Positions 34,376-45,676 of a stretch of DNA of 64,000 nucleotides are shown piece by piece. Location: contig OX421966.1 of assembly GCA_949128115.1 (NCBI GenBank), positions 49,349,416-49,413,415 on the forward strand, written 5' to 3'. Both the position numbers and the translations under genes were made by a program. Under the pieces are notes generated by a model. The model ran no database searches. It saw only the letters and a program-made list of their open reading frames with translations, and was not told where the DNA came from. Origin of the DNA: Anaspis maculata. Taxonomy: Eukaryota; Arthropoda; Insecta; Coleoptera; Scraptiidae. The stretch's first letter is position 1; every line of letters begins with the position of its first letter.

Positions 34376-35611
34376 CCTTAAACCCAACCTTAAATACCCA
34401 TCTTCAACCCCTTGAAGAACGAGAATTGTCCATTTTTTTGAGAAACGGATGATGGATTCTGACTCCTGTCAAATTGGGCTACAGCATATAAAAATATCAG
34501 GAAATTGAGCGAGACCCATTTTCCATAAGAATCGTATGCACGGTCCTTTGATTTAAATCCCAGGGGCCAGTTTTTGAATTATCAAATTAACTTTTGTAAC
34601 TTATAACAGACGAGGCATTTCGTTCCCACACAGTTTTTCAAGGGCTTTTAAATGATTATATCCGCACGATGAGTTTAGCAAGAATAGAGGTTTTCAATAA
34701 AGTGAAAAAGCAAAACCTGCGCGGTCGTAAGGGTATTCTTCGACAGAGACGACTGCTTAATTGAACACCTCTATCAGCTTGTCATACCTTGACAGTCACA
34801 TTCCTGTTTGACAGATGACAACCAAAAATTAATCAGCACATTCGAGGCTGAAACCATCTCTAACTATACTTATACTGAGACTTATACCAAATTTCAATTC
34901 AGTGGGGATAACGGTTCGACAGTTTCGTCATCTTCATTTTTCCTGCACGATTACAATACTTTTCCATTCGTGTTGGTGGGGGCTGGAAAAGTGAAATTCA
35001 CCAGGCACTATGCCTCAGCATTCTTCATTACCTCTGCGTAGTAGCTGAATAGTAGCAGGCATCCCGATACCATTCGCCCCTGACCTGGCAAAGCTAAAGT
35101 TGGGTTAGTGCTCGTAGCTCTGCTGACTGCAGGCTGCGATTCGCAATGAAGTTATTGGAATGAATTAAAGTCGTGCCGGAGAAGAGGGAAACGGTCGTTC
35201 TTTAAAGCTTCCTCTGCCCTGATCTTGGCTTGCGAGAGCGTTGTAGGTCAGTGTGGCAACACGCGATCTTTATCGTATATCTGTACTTAGCTACCATACT
35301 CGCAACATTTACCTACCGTTTCAATTTATTCCAAACTTTTTGTTTTGTTTTCATAACCGTAATAACTATACTTTTGAACTCGCTTTTTGATGTCACAAAT
35401 TCCAGAGCTTGCTGTGTTTAGTCAACATTATTTCAGTCTGGATGTTGATGCAGGAAACACGGATATCAGGACCAGTAAGCATCGATGCCAATAGTGTAGG
35501 CGTCGTTTACAGGGTGCACTATAAAATGAAAGTCGAAGTCAAGTCAAAATCTCAATAACCAAAACAGGTGAACTCGGTGTCGATAACCAAAAACCATGAT
35601 GTATTCCTAGC
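34376..35611. other. Intergenic DNA with one dispersed repeat
   Basis: 34930-34990 matches 18840-18905 in inverted orientation. A lone TACAGGGTGCACT end occurs near 35512. No gene supported. Confidence 0.4.
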
Positions 35612-36340
35612 TTCATAGACCAAGAGCTAGCAACATTTTATTTACCTCATAAGCAAAATGCCGTTTGACTTCTGGGGCATGTAAAGATTATTATTGGCTT
35701 CCATAAAATATTTGTCTTATGAAAAACACGCCTTGCTTTCTCACAAGGCAAGCAAAGAAATGGGCCATTTGACAGCAATATTCAAGGGCGGTTTTCCTAG
35801 TGTTCTAAATCGATATGAATATCAATTCATCAGGAATGGATAGGTTGAACTATCTTTCAAATAAATTGATAGGAACCGAATCTCGGAATGTATTAGAAAC
35901 TACCGAAAACCAGACTTTCTCAACTGGCATGTTCAAGCTAGTGGGCTATGCCGAGCTATTTGGATCACATTTGATGGCCGATTCTCGAATCACGTCTACT
36001 AGAAAAACCGGTGCCAACTTCCGTCCGCTTGGAAATCTGGTTTCTGGTAGTTTCGAATACATTTCGATACTCTTTTTCATTAAAATCAGTTGAAAGATAG
36101 TTCAATCTATCCATTCCTGATGAAATTTATACTCATATCGATTAAGAACTCCAGAAAATCCGCTGTTGAATACTTCTGTCAAATGGCACATTTCTTTGCT
36201 TGTCTTGTGAGGAAGCAAGAGGTGTTTTTCATGAAACAAATATTTTATGGAAGCCCATCATAATCTCCACATGCCCCAGAAGTCAAACTGCATTCTGCTT
36301 ATGAGGTGAATAAAACGTTGCTAGCTCTTGATCTATCATG
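35612..36340. repeat. Foldback element, about 0.73 kb
   Basis: GAATGGATAGGTTGAACTAT at 35834 mirrors 36097-36116. The outer ends ATAGACCAAGAGCTAGCAAC and GTTGCTAGCTCTTGATCTAT pair as well. The axis is near 35975, with a loop of about 120 bp. The open frame at 35815-36093 spans the loop and is not a gene. Confidence 0.85.
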
Positions 36341-36419
36341 TCTAATGTCCATGAAGGTATGCAGTCAACCTTTTAGAAAACTTTTGGGTCGTTTATGTAA
36401 CATATCTAGAGGGGCTGCC

Positions 36420-36765
36420 ATGGCACACCGCTTCAGCCGCGGTGAAACTTGACTGCAGCAACGCGGAGGTTGTGAGGCAGTTCGGAATTAGGACGGGCAG
36501 ACTCCATCCAATCCCAATAAAGCTGAATTACCCCTCTCGGGCGGTGGGCGGCCCTGAGCAAGCTCAAAGTATTACCCTTGCAACCGGCAGTACAACAATG
36601 TGTGGATGATAACCGCCAGCCTATGACGCGGAGACCTGCCCCAGCGTTGGGGGCTCTGGCGAAGGCTTGATGCACCGCGCGTGTGGCGGGTCCAACGCTT
36701 GGATAAAGGGATGGACCTACCATCAGATATCCAAGCATCATCACATTGCGGCTCGGTAAGTTCGG
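36420..36765. other. GC-rich island, possible retroelement 5' region
   Basis: A sharp rise in GC against the flanks. On the minus strand a 103-codon frame (36433-36744) and a 75-codon frame overlap without recognisable domains. The sequence style (GATGCACCGCGCGTGTGGCG) resembles untranslated leaders of insect LINEs. That is an impression, not a match I can verify. Confidence 0.3.
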
Positions 36766-37967
36766 CTGGTCTGGGGTAGGGTGGATATAATGGGCTCAAA
36801 CGTGAGGTCTACGTACCGGATGGAACTCGTTGCTTCCCTCATCAAATCCAGAGTCCAGAAACATGATTTAGAAGATAGGCACGCACACGCTCTTTATTTA
36901 TTTAGTGCGGCTAGAAAATTTGAATCTGGCTTCCATTTAACAGGCACAAAAAGTGGCAGCGTTTTGTAAAAGAGCGGCCTTCAAGCAAGCTATTGCTGTT
37001 CAAGTTGATGAATCCCAAAAACGTCCGTCGTTACGCCTCAGCACAAGGTAGCTAGCTATAAAAGAAAATAATCGAGTTAAAAAAGCCCAGACTCAGGGAT
37101 CGATTAGGAGTGTGGAAAAGGACAAAGCACAACAGTTATGCTCGCCTCTTCCACGCGCGACTTTCCGCCGTTTTCTCTCGCAGTTTTCGCCTCTTCGAAC
37201 TCGTAAACTTTCGATTCGGTGCCACTTCATGCCACCAAAACACGTGTTCTATATTTGTGAAATTGGGCAACAACATCGTCGTTATGTCGAAGGAGAGAGA
37301 CCCGGGCTAAATATCGAGTAAAAGCGGGAAAATGCCAGCCAGAAGGGAAGACGAGGAAGGGTATATTTAGACCTGTTGCACGTTTGTCAGGTCAGCGTCT
37401 CCGCAAAGCGCGTGGCGGCTGCGGCTAGAACCTCCGTCCTCATGCTCTACTACTACGCCCGCCGCCACCACCGACTTCTGGATGTTTAAAATAAGCGATG
37501 TCAGAAGTATTTTTAGGTTTTCAAAGGGGGCGCTTTCTTTTCGAGATGCCTGAACATAATTTAAATATGATGCGTGGTGTGTGGGCAAATAATGCCGAAT
37601 GAGAAGATTGGTTCTGGCGGGACGGGAGCTCGAGCTAGTTGGCACACGATTTTATGAAGAATTCATTATATTCCTCATGTGCCCAGGCAGGCGGCAATAA
37701 TCACGGAAGGCATCCCGTTGACAGGCGACATGCAGTGTTGCCAGCATTGTTGTCGTTATTAATTAGATCAGATATCCGTGGATCAGATAGATGTCAGCAT
37801 GATGCTGTCTGAATCGAAGTCACTGAATCAAGATGGCTTTCGATTTATAACTTCAATTCCCAGGTACCGTCAATTTCAGTCAGTGGCGCTGAACCATGAA
37901 CTCATAAAAAGTTACAATGGCGAAGAAAATTTTAGACCCCCCCCCCCTATTGCCTCACTACGGTCGG

Positions 37968-37970
<3 letters not shown>
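36766..37970. other. Intergenic DNA, no gene supported
   Basis: Mixed-composition DNA with short overlapping frames (up to 92 codons). A C-run at about 37937-37947 lies just left of the LINE poly(A). Confidence 0.4.
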
Positions 37971-38000
<30 letters not shown>

Positions 38001-40345
38001 CGGGAGGAGAGGAATGCCTTTACGCACACCCCGGCTGGACAGCACCGGGGTAGTGTGGGACTCACCGAAGCACTACCCACTAAACCTCTCCTCATGCCTG
38101 GTGTTTATCCTCCTATTGGGACCGCGGGGAGCATTGCTTCAATAGGAGGTTGGCAGATGGTGGTTGAGAGGCGGCCTCGTACTGGCTCTTTCGACCTCAT
38201 TTCTTCTCAAGGCTTCTTCTTCTTCACACCGCAACATCGGCAGCTACTTTGTTACGGTATTCTCGTTCTCGTTCCGCCTTTGCTCTTGCTTGCATAACTT
38301 CCCTGATGTAACCTGTGATAGTCTGCCAGTTCGCTTCGTTTTTCAGCATGAGAGCCACCAGATTTGTTCCAGACACCGCGGTGTCCACGTCACGTTCCAA
38401 CTTTTCTCGAGCATCAGCTGTTCCAGCGCATGCGAACAGGGCGTGCTCGGGATCATCAAGGTCGTTCCCACACAAGTCACATATTGCGTCCTGGCATTTT
38501 CCTATTCGGCGCCTGTAGTTGCCGAAGCATCCGTGGCCTGTCAATGCTTGCGTTGTCCAATGGTCGAGCTGTCCGTGTGCACGCGTGGTCCATGGCTCCA
38601 AGTCCTGTATAAGGTTTCTTGTCCAGTTTCTTTCTGTTCGCCATCTTGCAGACCATTTGTCCACAAGAGTCCGTCGTGCTTCAGCTTTACATTCTTGATG
38701 TGTATGGCCTTCCCGGCACTCATGGATCTGGGACCTCTCCGCCGCAAGTAGGTCGAACGGTGGCAAGTTGGCCAGCACTGCTGCTGACATATTGGAGACA
38801 GTTCGATACGCGCACGTGATTCTCAAAGCTGCCTTTCGAAACTCCTTTTGCATCGGTTTTGCGGTCGGTGCTTTGTCTGTGACGGCTTTCCCCCATATCG
38901 GAGCACCGTAGAGTGCGACAGACGTATATACACTCGTCAGCAGTCTTCGCTTGCTTGTATTTGCGCCATTAATGTTTGGCATTATACGGCTGATCATTGC
39001 TACAACTCGTCCTACTCTTCCCGCAGTCTGTCGAATATGTTCCGCAAATTTCATTTTGCTGTCCAGGATCACCCCCAGATACCTGATGTTGGGCTTGAAC
39101 TTGACTTGTGTACTTCCGAAGACTAAAGTTGGTGGCTGAAGTTTTCTTTTCCGTGTCACCAGCAGCGCCTCTGTTTTCTCTGCGGCAACCTCCAATCCGT
39201 GTTTCTTCATCCACTTAAGCACCAGCGTAAAGGCTTTATTTGTGTTCTCTTCTACATCCTCGATCCATCTACCGTGCGCCACGATAGCGACGTCGTCGGC
39301 AAAGCCAATAATTCCTACGCCCGTTGGCATTTCTATCCTCAGGAGGTCATCGTAAGTGACATTCCACAGCTCCGGACCAAGGATGGAGCCCTGCGCCACG
39401 CCAGCTGTACTTGCAAACTTCTCTCCTTCATAAACGATCGAACGTCCAGTGAAGTAACTCCTAATTATCGAGAAAAGCCGCCCTGTGACTCCTCGCTTCT
39501 CTAGTGCACGCAGAATCTCACTTCTCGGGATCGAATTGAAGGCATTCTTCACGTCAATTGTGACGATGACGCAATGCCCCATTGTTTTGAGTGTTCCCTT
39601 GGTTGCCTCTTCGGCAATCGTCTTCACTTTTTGTATTGCATCGATTGTAGACATGCCACGCCGAAACCCAAACTGGTTGTCGGACAGCGTCTTATTATTT
39701 CGTTCCATAGCCTTCCGAATCCGTTCCAGGATAAGGTTTTCAAGTATTTTTGTCCAAGAATCCAACAGGCAGAGGGGTCGATATGACGCCGGTTGTCCCA
39801 CAGGTTTATTAGGTTTTCTCAGCAAAACCAGTCTTCCAGTTTTTCCCGCGCTGGGGAAGTAACCCTTTTGAAGGCACAAGCTCATAAGATGCCTGAGCGG
39901 TTCTGGCCTGAACTTGACTATGGCTTTTAAAATCTCGGCCGGTATTCCATCAGGGCCTGAAGCTTTCCGATTTTTCAATCGGTTGGTCGCTGTTGCAAGC
40001 TCTTCGATGGATACCTCATTTGTGTCATCCGCATCCAACTCTTCGGTGTTGACAATCAAAGGGTGGTTGGGGAACAAATAATTCACTATTTCCGGCAGCT
40101 TTTCTCTAGGTACTCTAGCAGGGCCTTGCAGCCTTTTGGTTAAAATTTGATAGGGCTTACCCCAGGGGTCGGTATCCACCTCCTGGCACAGTTTATCCCA
40201 GCATTCCGCTTTTGCCTTCTTCATCTGTATATTCAGCTGTTTCTTTTTTTCCTTGTAGTCGTTCCACATCAGCTGCGTAGCTGAATTTCTGCGTAGCGCT
40301 CTCATATAAACTCTTCTACAGTGGTTGGACCTGGGGTCCTAAGAG
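37971..40345 (-). mobile_element. 5'-truncated R1-like non-LTR retrotransposon
   Basis: Reads right to left. The 30-nt T-run at 37971-38000 is the poly(A) tail of the minus-strand copy. A 3' untranslated region of about 220 bp (38001-38223) follows, then an uninterrupted reverse-transcriptase frame. Upstream of the first ATG the reading frame continues for a few codons (CRRVY) and then meets a TAG near 40340. No endonuclease domain is present, so the copy is truncated at its 5' end, as is usual for target-primed insertion. Target duplications could not be defined. Confidence 0.85.
38224..40305 (-). CDS. Reverse transcriptase of R1-like LINE (partial ORF2)
   Basis: A 693-codon frame from ATG at 40305 to TGA at 38224. 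Order of parts: an N-terminal basic helix-rich segment ending in DPWGKPYQIL. Then RT with KPVGQPASYRPLCLLDSWTK, DNQFGFRRGMSTIDAI, VTIDVKNAFNSI and the catalytic FADD box at residues 335-338. Then GFxPNIRYLGVILD-type thumb sequence, and a C-terminal zinc knuckle starting CDLC at 609-612 with EHALFAC. The FADD box and C-terminal CCHC are typical of the R1 clade. The apurinic-like endonuclease that should precede RT in ORF2 is missing. The absence of internal stops suggests fairly recent insertion, but the protein could not drive retrotransposition on its own. Confidence 0.85.
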   Translation of the reverse strand: MRALRRNSATQLMWNDYKEKKKQLNIQMKKAKAECWDKLCQEVDTDPWGKPYQILTKRLQGPARVPREKLPEIVNYLFPNHPLIVNTEELDADDTNEVSIEELATATNRLKNRKASGPDGIPAEILKAIVKFRPEPLRHLMSLCLQKGYFPSAGKTGRLVLLRKPNKPVGQPASYRPLCLLDSWTKILENLILERIRKAMERNNKTLSDNQFGFRRGMSTIDAIQKVKTIAEEATKGTLKTMGHCVIVTIDVKNAFNSIPRSEILRALEKRGVTGRLFSIIRSYFTGRSIVYEGEKFASTAGVAQGSILGPELWNVTYDDLLRIEMPTGVGIIGFADDVAIVAHGRWIEDVEENTNKAFTLVLKWMKKHGLEVAAEKTEALLVTRKRKLQPPTLVFGSTQVKFKPNIRYLGVILDSKMKFAEHIRQTAGRVGRVVAMISRIMPNINGANTSKRRLLTSVYTSVALYGAPIWGKAVTDKAPTAKPMQKEFRKAALRITCAYRTVSNMSAAVLANLPPFDLLAAERSQIHECREGHTHQECKAEARRTLVDKWSARWRTERNWTRNLIQDLEPWTTRAHGQLDHWTTQALTGHGCFGNYRRRIGKCQDAICDLCGNDLDDPEHALFACAGTADAREKLERDVDTAVSGTNLVALMLKNEANWQTITGYIREVMQARAKAEREREYRNKVAADVAV

Positions 40346-41636
40346 CCCCCCATGCAGTTAGCGCCGCAGGCTAAATTTTTTCGAAATATAATAATATCAA
40401 CAAAAATAAGCAAAAGGAGGGTAGCCGCTGACCAAATTGTCCATAGATTTCATCATCTTTTGCACAAAAATCGAAAGTTTTTTTGTGAGATCGTATGATT
40501 TTCCTAGTCCATTTAGTTGGCTGTTCAAACACCGATGATCAAAACCTTTTTGCCTCTAGTCCAATAAGGTGCTATGAAATTATTGGTTATATGAAATATT
40601 TTCAAAGATGAATACCTCTAACAGCGAAAAACAGTTTTGTGAAAATTGTAAAGAAAAAACAGGTTTTCTCAAAGTGACTTGTCCGAACTTGTTTTTATTC
40701 AAATTTACTTATTGGATTCAAGTTCAGGACATTTAATTTAGTCGGAAAAGATACCAATCTTGTCGTGATCCATTCTTCATGATCCATGAAGAAAAAGAGC
40801 TACCCAGCCGAGTTTCGCCCTCCCCTGCGACCCCCCTCCAACAACGATCGACACTTTTTGAGCCAAAATTGTATCAACGGGATGTGATGCGTCGAACTAC
40901 GACGTATTTACATCAACTGGATTGACGGGTTTCATCGGGTTCCATACCCTGAATATTGAGTTGCAATTTTTTACCTCCCCTCTAATAGCTCGAAGCTTCG
41001 GGGTGCAATTTTTGGCGAGTTTGGATATGTGATAGGGATAGGGCACTCAATTCTAAACAAAATATCAAATTTTCAGGGCGTCCATATTTTTGCCGAGGTT
41101 TTGGCAATTTTTTTACTAACTTTCCTGTACTTGAACAAAATTGGCCTTAAAATGTATGAAAACAACGTGTGAAGGCAGCATTTGATACTTTGCTTGTGAT
41201 AATGTACTCTTTACTCATTTCTACATGTAGTTTTAACTGAACAGAACTAAAAAATACCGACTGCGGTACCAGAGACCGGCCAGAAATAATTTTTGCAGAA
41301 TTTACCCCCAGCAGGTATGTTACCTGCAATACAGTGCCTCTGGTGCACAATCTTGCGTGGCGCCACATCTGGAATTGTGAAGGAGGGCCTTCTGAACACG
41401 TATGCCAAATTTCATGCTTTGATCACAAAATGCGCAGATCATTCCATTTTTGGCCGTTAACCCCGCCACTGATACTTTCAAAACAACTAAATATATCAAT
41501 AATTGATAGCCAGCCACATTGCAAGGGTCTGTATTTTTTTTTCATTTCTTGGCGCACGAATGAATAAGCCAACCTAGCGAGTTCGAAGTGTACGTTTCCG
41601 TCTCTCTGACTCCACCACTTTATGTACCGTGTGATC
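40346..41636. other. Intergenic DNA, no gene seen
   Basis: AT-rich, short unrecognised frames only. Confidence 0.4.
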
Positions 41637-41745
41637 AAAAACTATTCTACTTGCGGTAGGCTGTGGCGTGGGCCTGGCCAAAATCAGCCTCGTTCGCCTG
41701 CCAATGACCAGGCCACAGCCTACCGCAAGTAGAAAAGTTTTTGTT
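41637..41745. repeat. About 105-bp hairpin
   Basis: TACTTGCGGTAGGCTGTGGC pairs with GCCACAGCCTACCGCAAGTA, and AAAAACTATTC with GAAAAGTTTTT, around a loop of about 35 bp. Confidence 0.9.
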
Positions 41746-42898
41746 CATAAGGGATAAGCTGATGCAGAGCGAAAGAGAAACAGATAGATTCTTGTGGCGT
41801 GAGTTTCTGCCAAATTTGTGCAACTAAAAATGTAACAAAAAAATAAGTTATTCAAATCTAGGCTGGCATGAGAATGAGGGTTTTTTTTCTGAAAATATAT
41901 AAAAATTTTGAAAAAAAATTCTAGATTTTCGAATTTTGAAATTTTGAAATACTTACACGTTTTCATACTTGATTTTAGATTAGTTACTCTTCTTTTTTTC
42001 AAACCTCCTACTCTACTGGTTGTCATATGTATCTCACGTTAAAAAAAACAGTAGGAAAAGCCGTCCTTAAGTAAGTGTGAAACTTAACCCACCAACCACC
42101 TACGGCCTCCCCTACCTACTATACCAAGTTTATTTGAAAGAATACGCGGAACAAAAAGAAGTCATTATTTGTCGGGATCGCAGTCAAAAAATTTCCCGTC
42201 AACTTATCAAAAGGAGAGAACAAACGAAAGACTATGGCTCTTAAATTGCGTTTAATTACCGTAATGTGTCTAATTAATTACTTGATTAATCGCAGAGTTA
42301 ACGACGCCGTTCTGTTCTCTGTCCCCGCGCACGCAACCATTTAGGTTTGTTTTGTTTTTGTCATGACGCTTTGAAAAACGCCCTAGAACGATTTCGTACA
42401 ACGATATGACTTGTCGGGTAGGCCTTTTCATATCTATGATTAATTCGTATGTCGTCACTTTTCACACGTAGGTAGGTATTAGGTATCCTAACAATATATT
42501 AATTGATAACGCACGGACTCTATTATGGTAATTGAATTGAATAATTAAATATCAGAAAATCCTTGTCGGGCGAGTGGTCGGGCATAAGCCTCCAGCATCG
42601 ATCATCGATCGGTCGATTAGGGAAGTTTTCAGCCAGAATTTGAATAAATTAAAAGTGTGAATCACTCGGCATACCTACCTATTTCTAAAAATATATAGTG
42701 GTCGTAAACCTTCGACTTTGAATCAAAAAGTAAACCAGTTGTAAAAATAACGCACCGAAACTTCATTTGCTTGCGGTTTTTCTAAGCTTTCATTGCTTGC
42801 AATATATGGAGTATGAAATCTATGAAAAAAATATCAGAAAAAATTACGACTTTTTGAAATATTATTTGATAAAGTGATTCTGGGTAACTGTTTGTGAT
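41746..42898. other. Intergenic DNA, no gene seen
   Basis: AT-rich with A- and T-runs; short frames only. Confidence 0.4.
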
Positions 42899-43018
42899 GG
42901 TCTAATCAGTAAAAATTATCAACCGCTAATCGTGCACTAAATAATGTTCATTTAATGTACCTACTGGGTGATTCATAAATCTCAAAAATTCATTTAATAA
43001 TTTTCACTGATTAGTCCA
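42899..43018. repeat. Small hairpin next to the 43-kb palindrome
   Basis: GTCTAATCAGTAAAAATTAT pairs with ATAATTTTCACTGATTAG, with a loop of about 75 bp. Confidence 0.8.
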
Positions 43019-44716
43019 TCTCAAATAAACTGCTTGACAATTGAACTGCAACACCTAAAAAATTAGGTGCGTTTTCAAATTGAGGTAGCTCAAAAAATAT
43101 TTGACGGATTCCAGAAATTTAGACATGTGAAGAAAGATCATTTCTTTGACTATCGAGTGCTGGTATTGATGATAAGTTTGATCGCACAATTTGTCATATA
43201 CAGGGTGCCAACGGAGAGCGTGCAGATATGGGCAATCTTTCACCTTGTACAACTTTTGAAAAAAAAGTCCGAGATTTTTTCTATCACCTGATTTTGAAAA
43301 CTTGTATCATTATGCCGAAACGGTTTTGGAATTTCGACCTTAACTTTTTTTTTCAAAAAAATTGTGCCCAATTTTCTGAAATATGCACCTTCTGATTAAG
43401 AAAAAGAAATAAAGACATTGTTTGTTTTCAAACGGCGTCCATATTGAATTTGCTTACAAAGATTTCCATTTGAGCTTCCACATCCCCTATAAACTACCCC
43501 TTTTGGGACACCGTCCCACAACAAGATATGCAATGCTTCATTTAAAAGGCCTAAGAAAAGTTCTCATCAATAATTGGATTTAAATAATGATACTACGATG
43601 ACCCCACACGTACAGCACCCTAAAAACCACGCATTGACTTCAAGGGACAGGGACAGGGTTGGTATGATAAGACATGCAATACATGAAAATTCCAAAAAAC
43701 GTCTTTTTCAACTGTTTCACTAAAAAATTGATGCTACACGATGACCCTTTGCGTAGGTCATCCCAACAGCTACCCTCTCGAAAAAAGACCTACCCTTCAA
43801 AAGACCAGTAGGTACTTCCGCAATACCTCATTTGTTAGAATTTTTTAAAATCTGTCGCAATAGTTTGCCGATACGATTTTTTTTCTTTATAACAACAATG
43901 GAATTTTACAATCTGCCCTAACGGGCAATAAGTAAAAGGTACAAGAAACAAAATAAATCAGCGTTGGTCAGAACATTACAATAAATGCCTAACATAATGA
44001 AAAACATTCCAAATCATTGCCGCTACGATGATTTCATTCATATATCTACCCGAAACTACCCCTTCAATATCTCATAGCTTTTGCCTTGATGCGTTATTTA
44101 CGAGTCAAGGGGTGGTTTTTAGGGAGCTGTACGTGTGGGCTCATCGTAGTGTCCTTATTCTAATCCAATTATTGATTAGAGTACATTTCTTAGGCCTTTT
44201 AAATGAAGCATTGCATATCTTGTTGTGGGACGGTGTCCCAAAAGGGGTAGTTTCTGGGGGATGTGGAGGCTCAAATGAAAATCTTGGTGGGCGAATTCAA
44301 TATGGACGCCGTCTGAAAACAAACAATGTCTCTATTTCTTTTCCTTAATCAGAAAGTGCATATTTCAGAAAGTTGAGCACAATTTAAAAAAAAAGTTAGG
44401 TTCAAAATTCCAAAACCGTTTCGGCATGATGATACAACCTTTCAGAAGCAGGTGATAGCGAAAATCTCGGATTTTTCTTTCCAAAGTTGTATAAGGTGAA
44501 AGATTGCCCATATCTGCATGCTCTCCGTTGGCACCCTGTAGATGACAAATTGTGCAATCAAACTTATCATCAATACCAGCACTCGACAGTCAAAGAAATG
44601 ATCTTTCCTCACATGCCTGAATTTCTGGAAATAGTCAAATATTTTCTGAGCTATCTCAATTTGAAAACGCACCTAATTTCTAGGTGTTGCAGTTCAATTG
44701 TCAAGCAGTTTAGTTC
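43019..44716. repeat. Palindromic foldback element, 1.7 kb (outer unit)
   Basis: GCGTTTTCAA at 43069 mirrors 44661-44670 (sum 87739). The outer blocks AACTGCTTGACAATTGAACT and its complement also pair. The outer arms converge on a TA-flanked palindrome (43201-44538). Deleting that leaves the tip TTTGTCAT-ATAG-ATGACAAA. Mirrored open frames (43055-43252 and 44487-44798) share peptides such as MYKVKDCPYLHALRWHPV and are not genes. Confidence 0.9.
43201..44538. mobile_element. TA-flanked 1.34-kb palindrome on the axis
   Basis: Starts CAGGGTGCCAACGGAGAGC after TA (43199-43200) and ends CTCTCCGTTGGCACCCTG before TA (44539-44540). Arms mirror inward (GGGACACCGTCCCACAACAA pairs with its complement near 44224). 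The axis at about 43870 is the same as that of the enclosing palindrome. No transposase frame. Confidence 0.85.
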
Positions 44717-44996
44717 CCCAAAATCACTCTCCTGTACGAATATAATAATTTGTTTGGATATTTTTTTCATGTTCGTGACTGGATTTTTGGACTTTTGAGA
44801 CACGCTTTATACCTATATGATGATGATCTACAGGATGGTCCAGGTTTCAGTAGAAAAATTTGCAAAGTCGATAGAAAATCAAACAAGCGAATATGCCTCA
44901 TGGGCATGAGGCTCAGTAGCGCACTTCCTTTTTGGAGGATTAGTGAACGCAAGATGTTAAGTGATTAGGGTTCTACCGTCTTGGGCAAAAAATTGC

Positions 44997-45350
44997 AATA
45001 TGGCGGCCAAAATATCGACAGAATCATGAAATTCGGCTTGAAAATCAAAATGATCGTACTAGACAAGGGTAAGTTCCAAGTTTCATGAAAATCGTTCCAC
45101 TAACAAGAGATTTCAATATGGCAGCCAAGATGGCGGCAGAATTATGAAACTCAGCTTGAAAATAGGAATGATCGTACGAGACAAGCGTAACTCTCAAGTT
45201 TCATGAAAATCCTTCCACTTATAAGAGATTTCAATATGGCGGCCAAGATGGTGGGGCAATCATGAAATTTGGCTTGAAAATAAGAATGATCGTACTAGAC
45301 AAGGGTAAGTTTCAAGTTTCATGACAATCGTTCCACTAATAAGAAATTTC
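44997..45350 (+). repeat. Three 118-bp tandem units (left arm)
   Basis: Units start with AATATGGC at 44997, 45115 and 45233, and a truncated fourth starts at 45351, an exact 118-bp period. Each contains CTTGAAAAT, GATCGTAC and GTTTCATGA blocks. The mirrored set lies at about 49207-49560; there the fourth unit keeps 26 bp more than in the left arm. Confidence 0.9.
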
Positions 45351-45637
45351 AATATGGCAGCCAACCTGCCTATTTGGTCCTTGAGGACCTAAGCTATCCA
45401 CCGGATAAAGTTCAATCTTCAAGGGCTGTAGCTTTATTTCCCGAGGAGAAGTTCAACTTCATCGAAGTGCACAGGAGATCTCTGTTTTTTGAGAATAATG
45501 ATAACGATGTATGGATAACAAAAATAGTGCCCATTGGCCACCCTTGGGGACATCAGCTATTAATCGGAAAAAAGTTCCAAGACTCTTGTTTCAATTCTCG
45601 AGAAGGAGTACAGCGTCTTAATTTCTGCACGGACTCG

Positions 45638-45673
<36 letters not shown>
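45638..45673 (+). repeat. (GACA)n microsatellite, mirrored at about 48858-48893
   Basis: About nine GACA units, with the complementary CTGT tract at the mirrored position in the other arm. Repeat number looks equal in both arms, which is unusual for a fast-mutating tract unless the arms are very young or homogenised. Confidence 0.95.
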
Positions 45674-45676
<3 letters not shown>

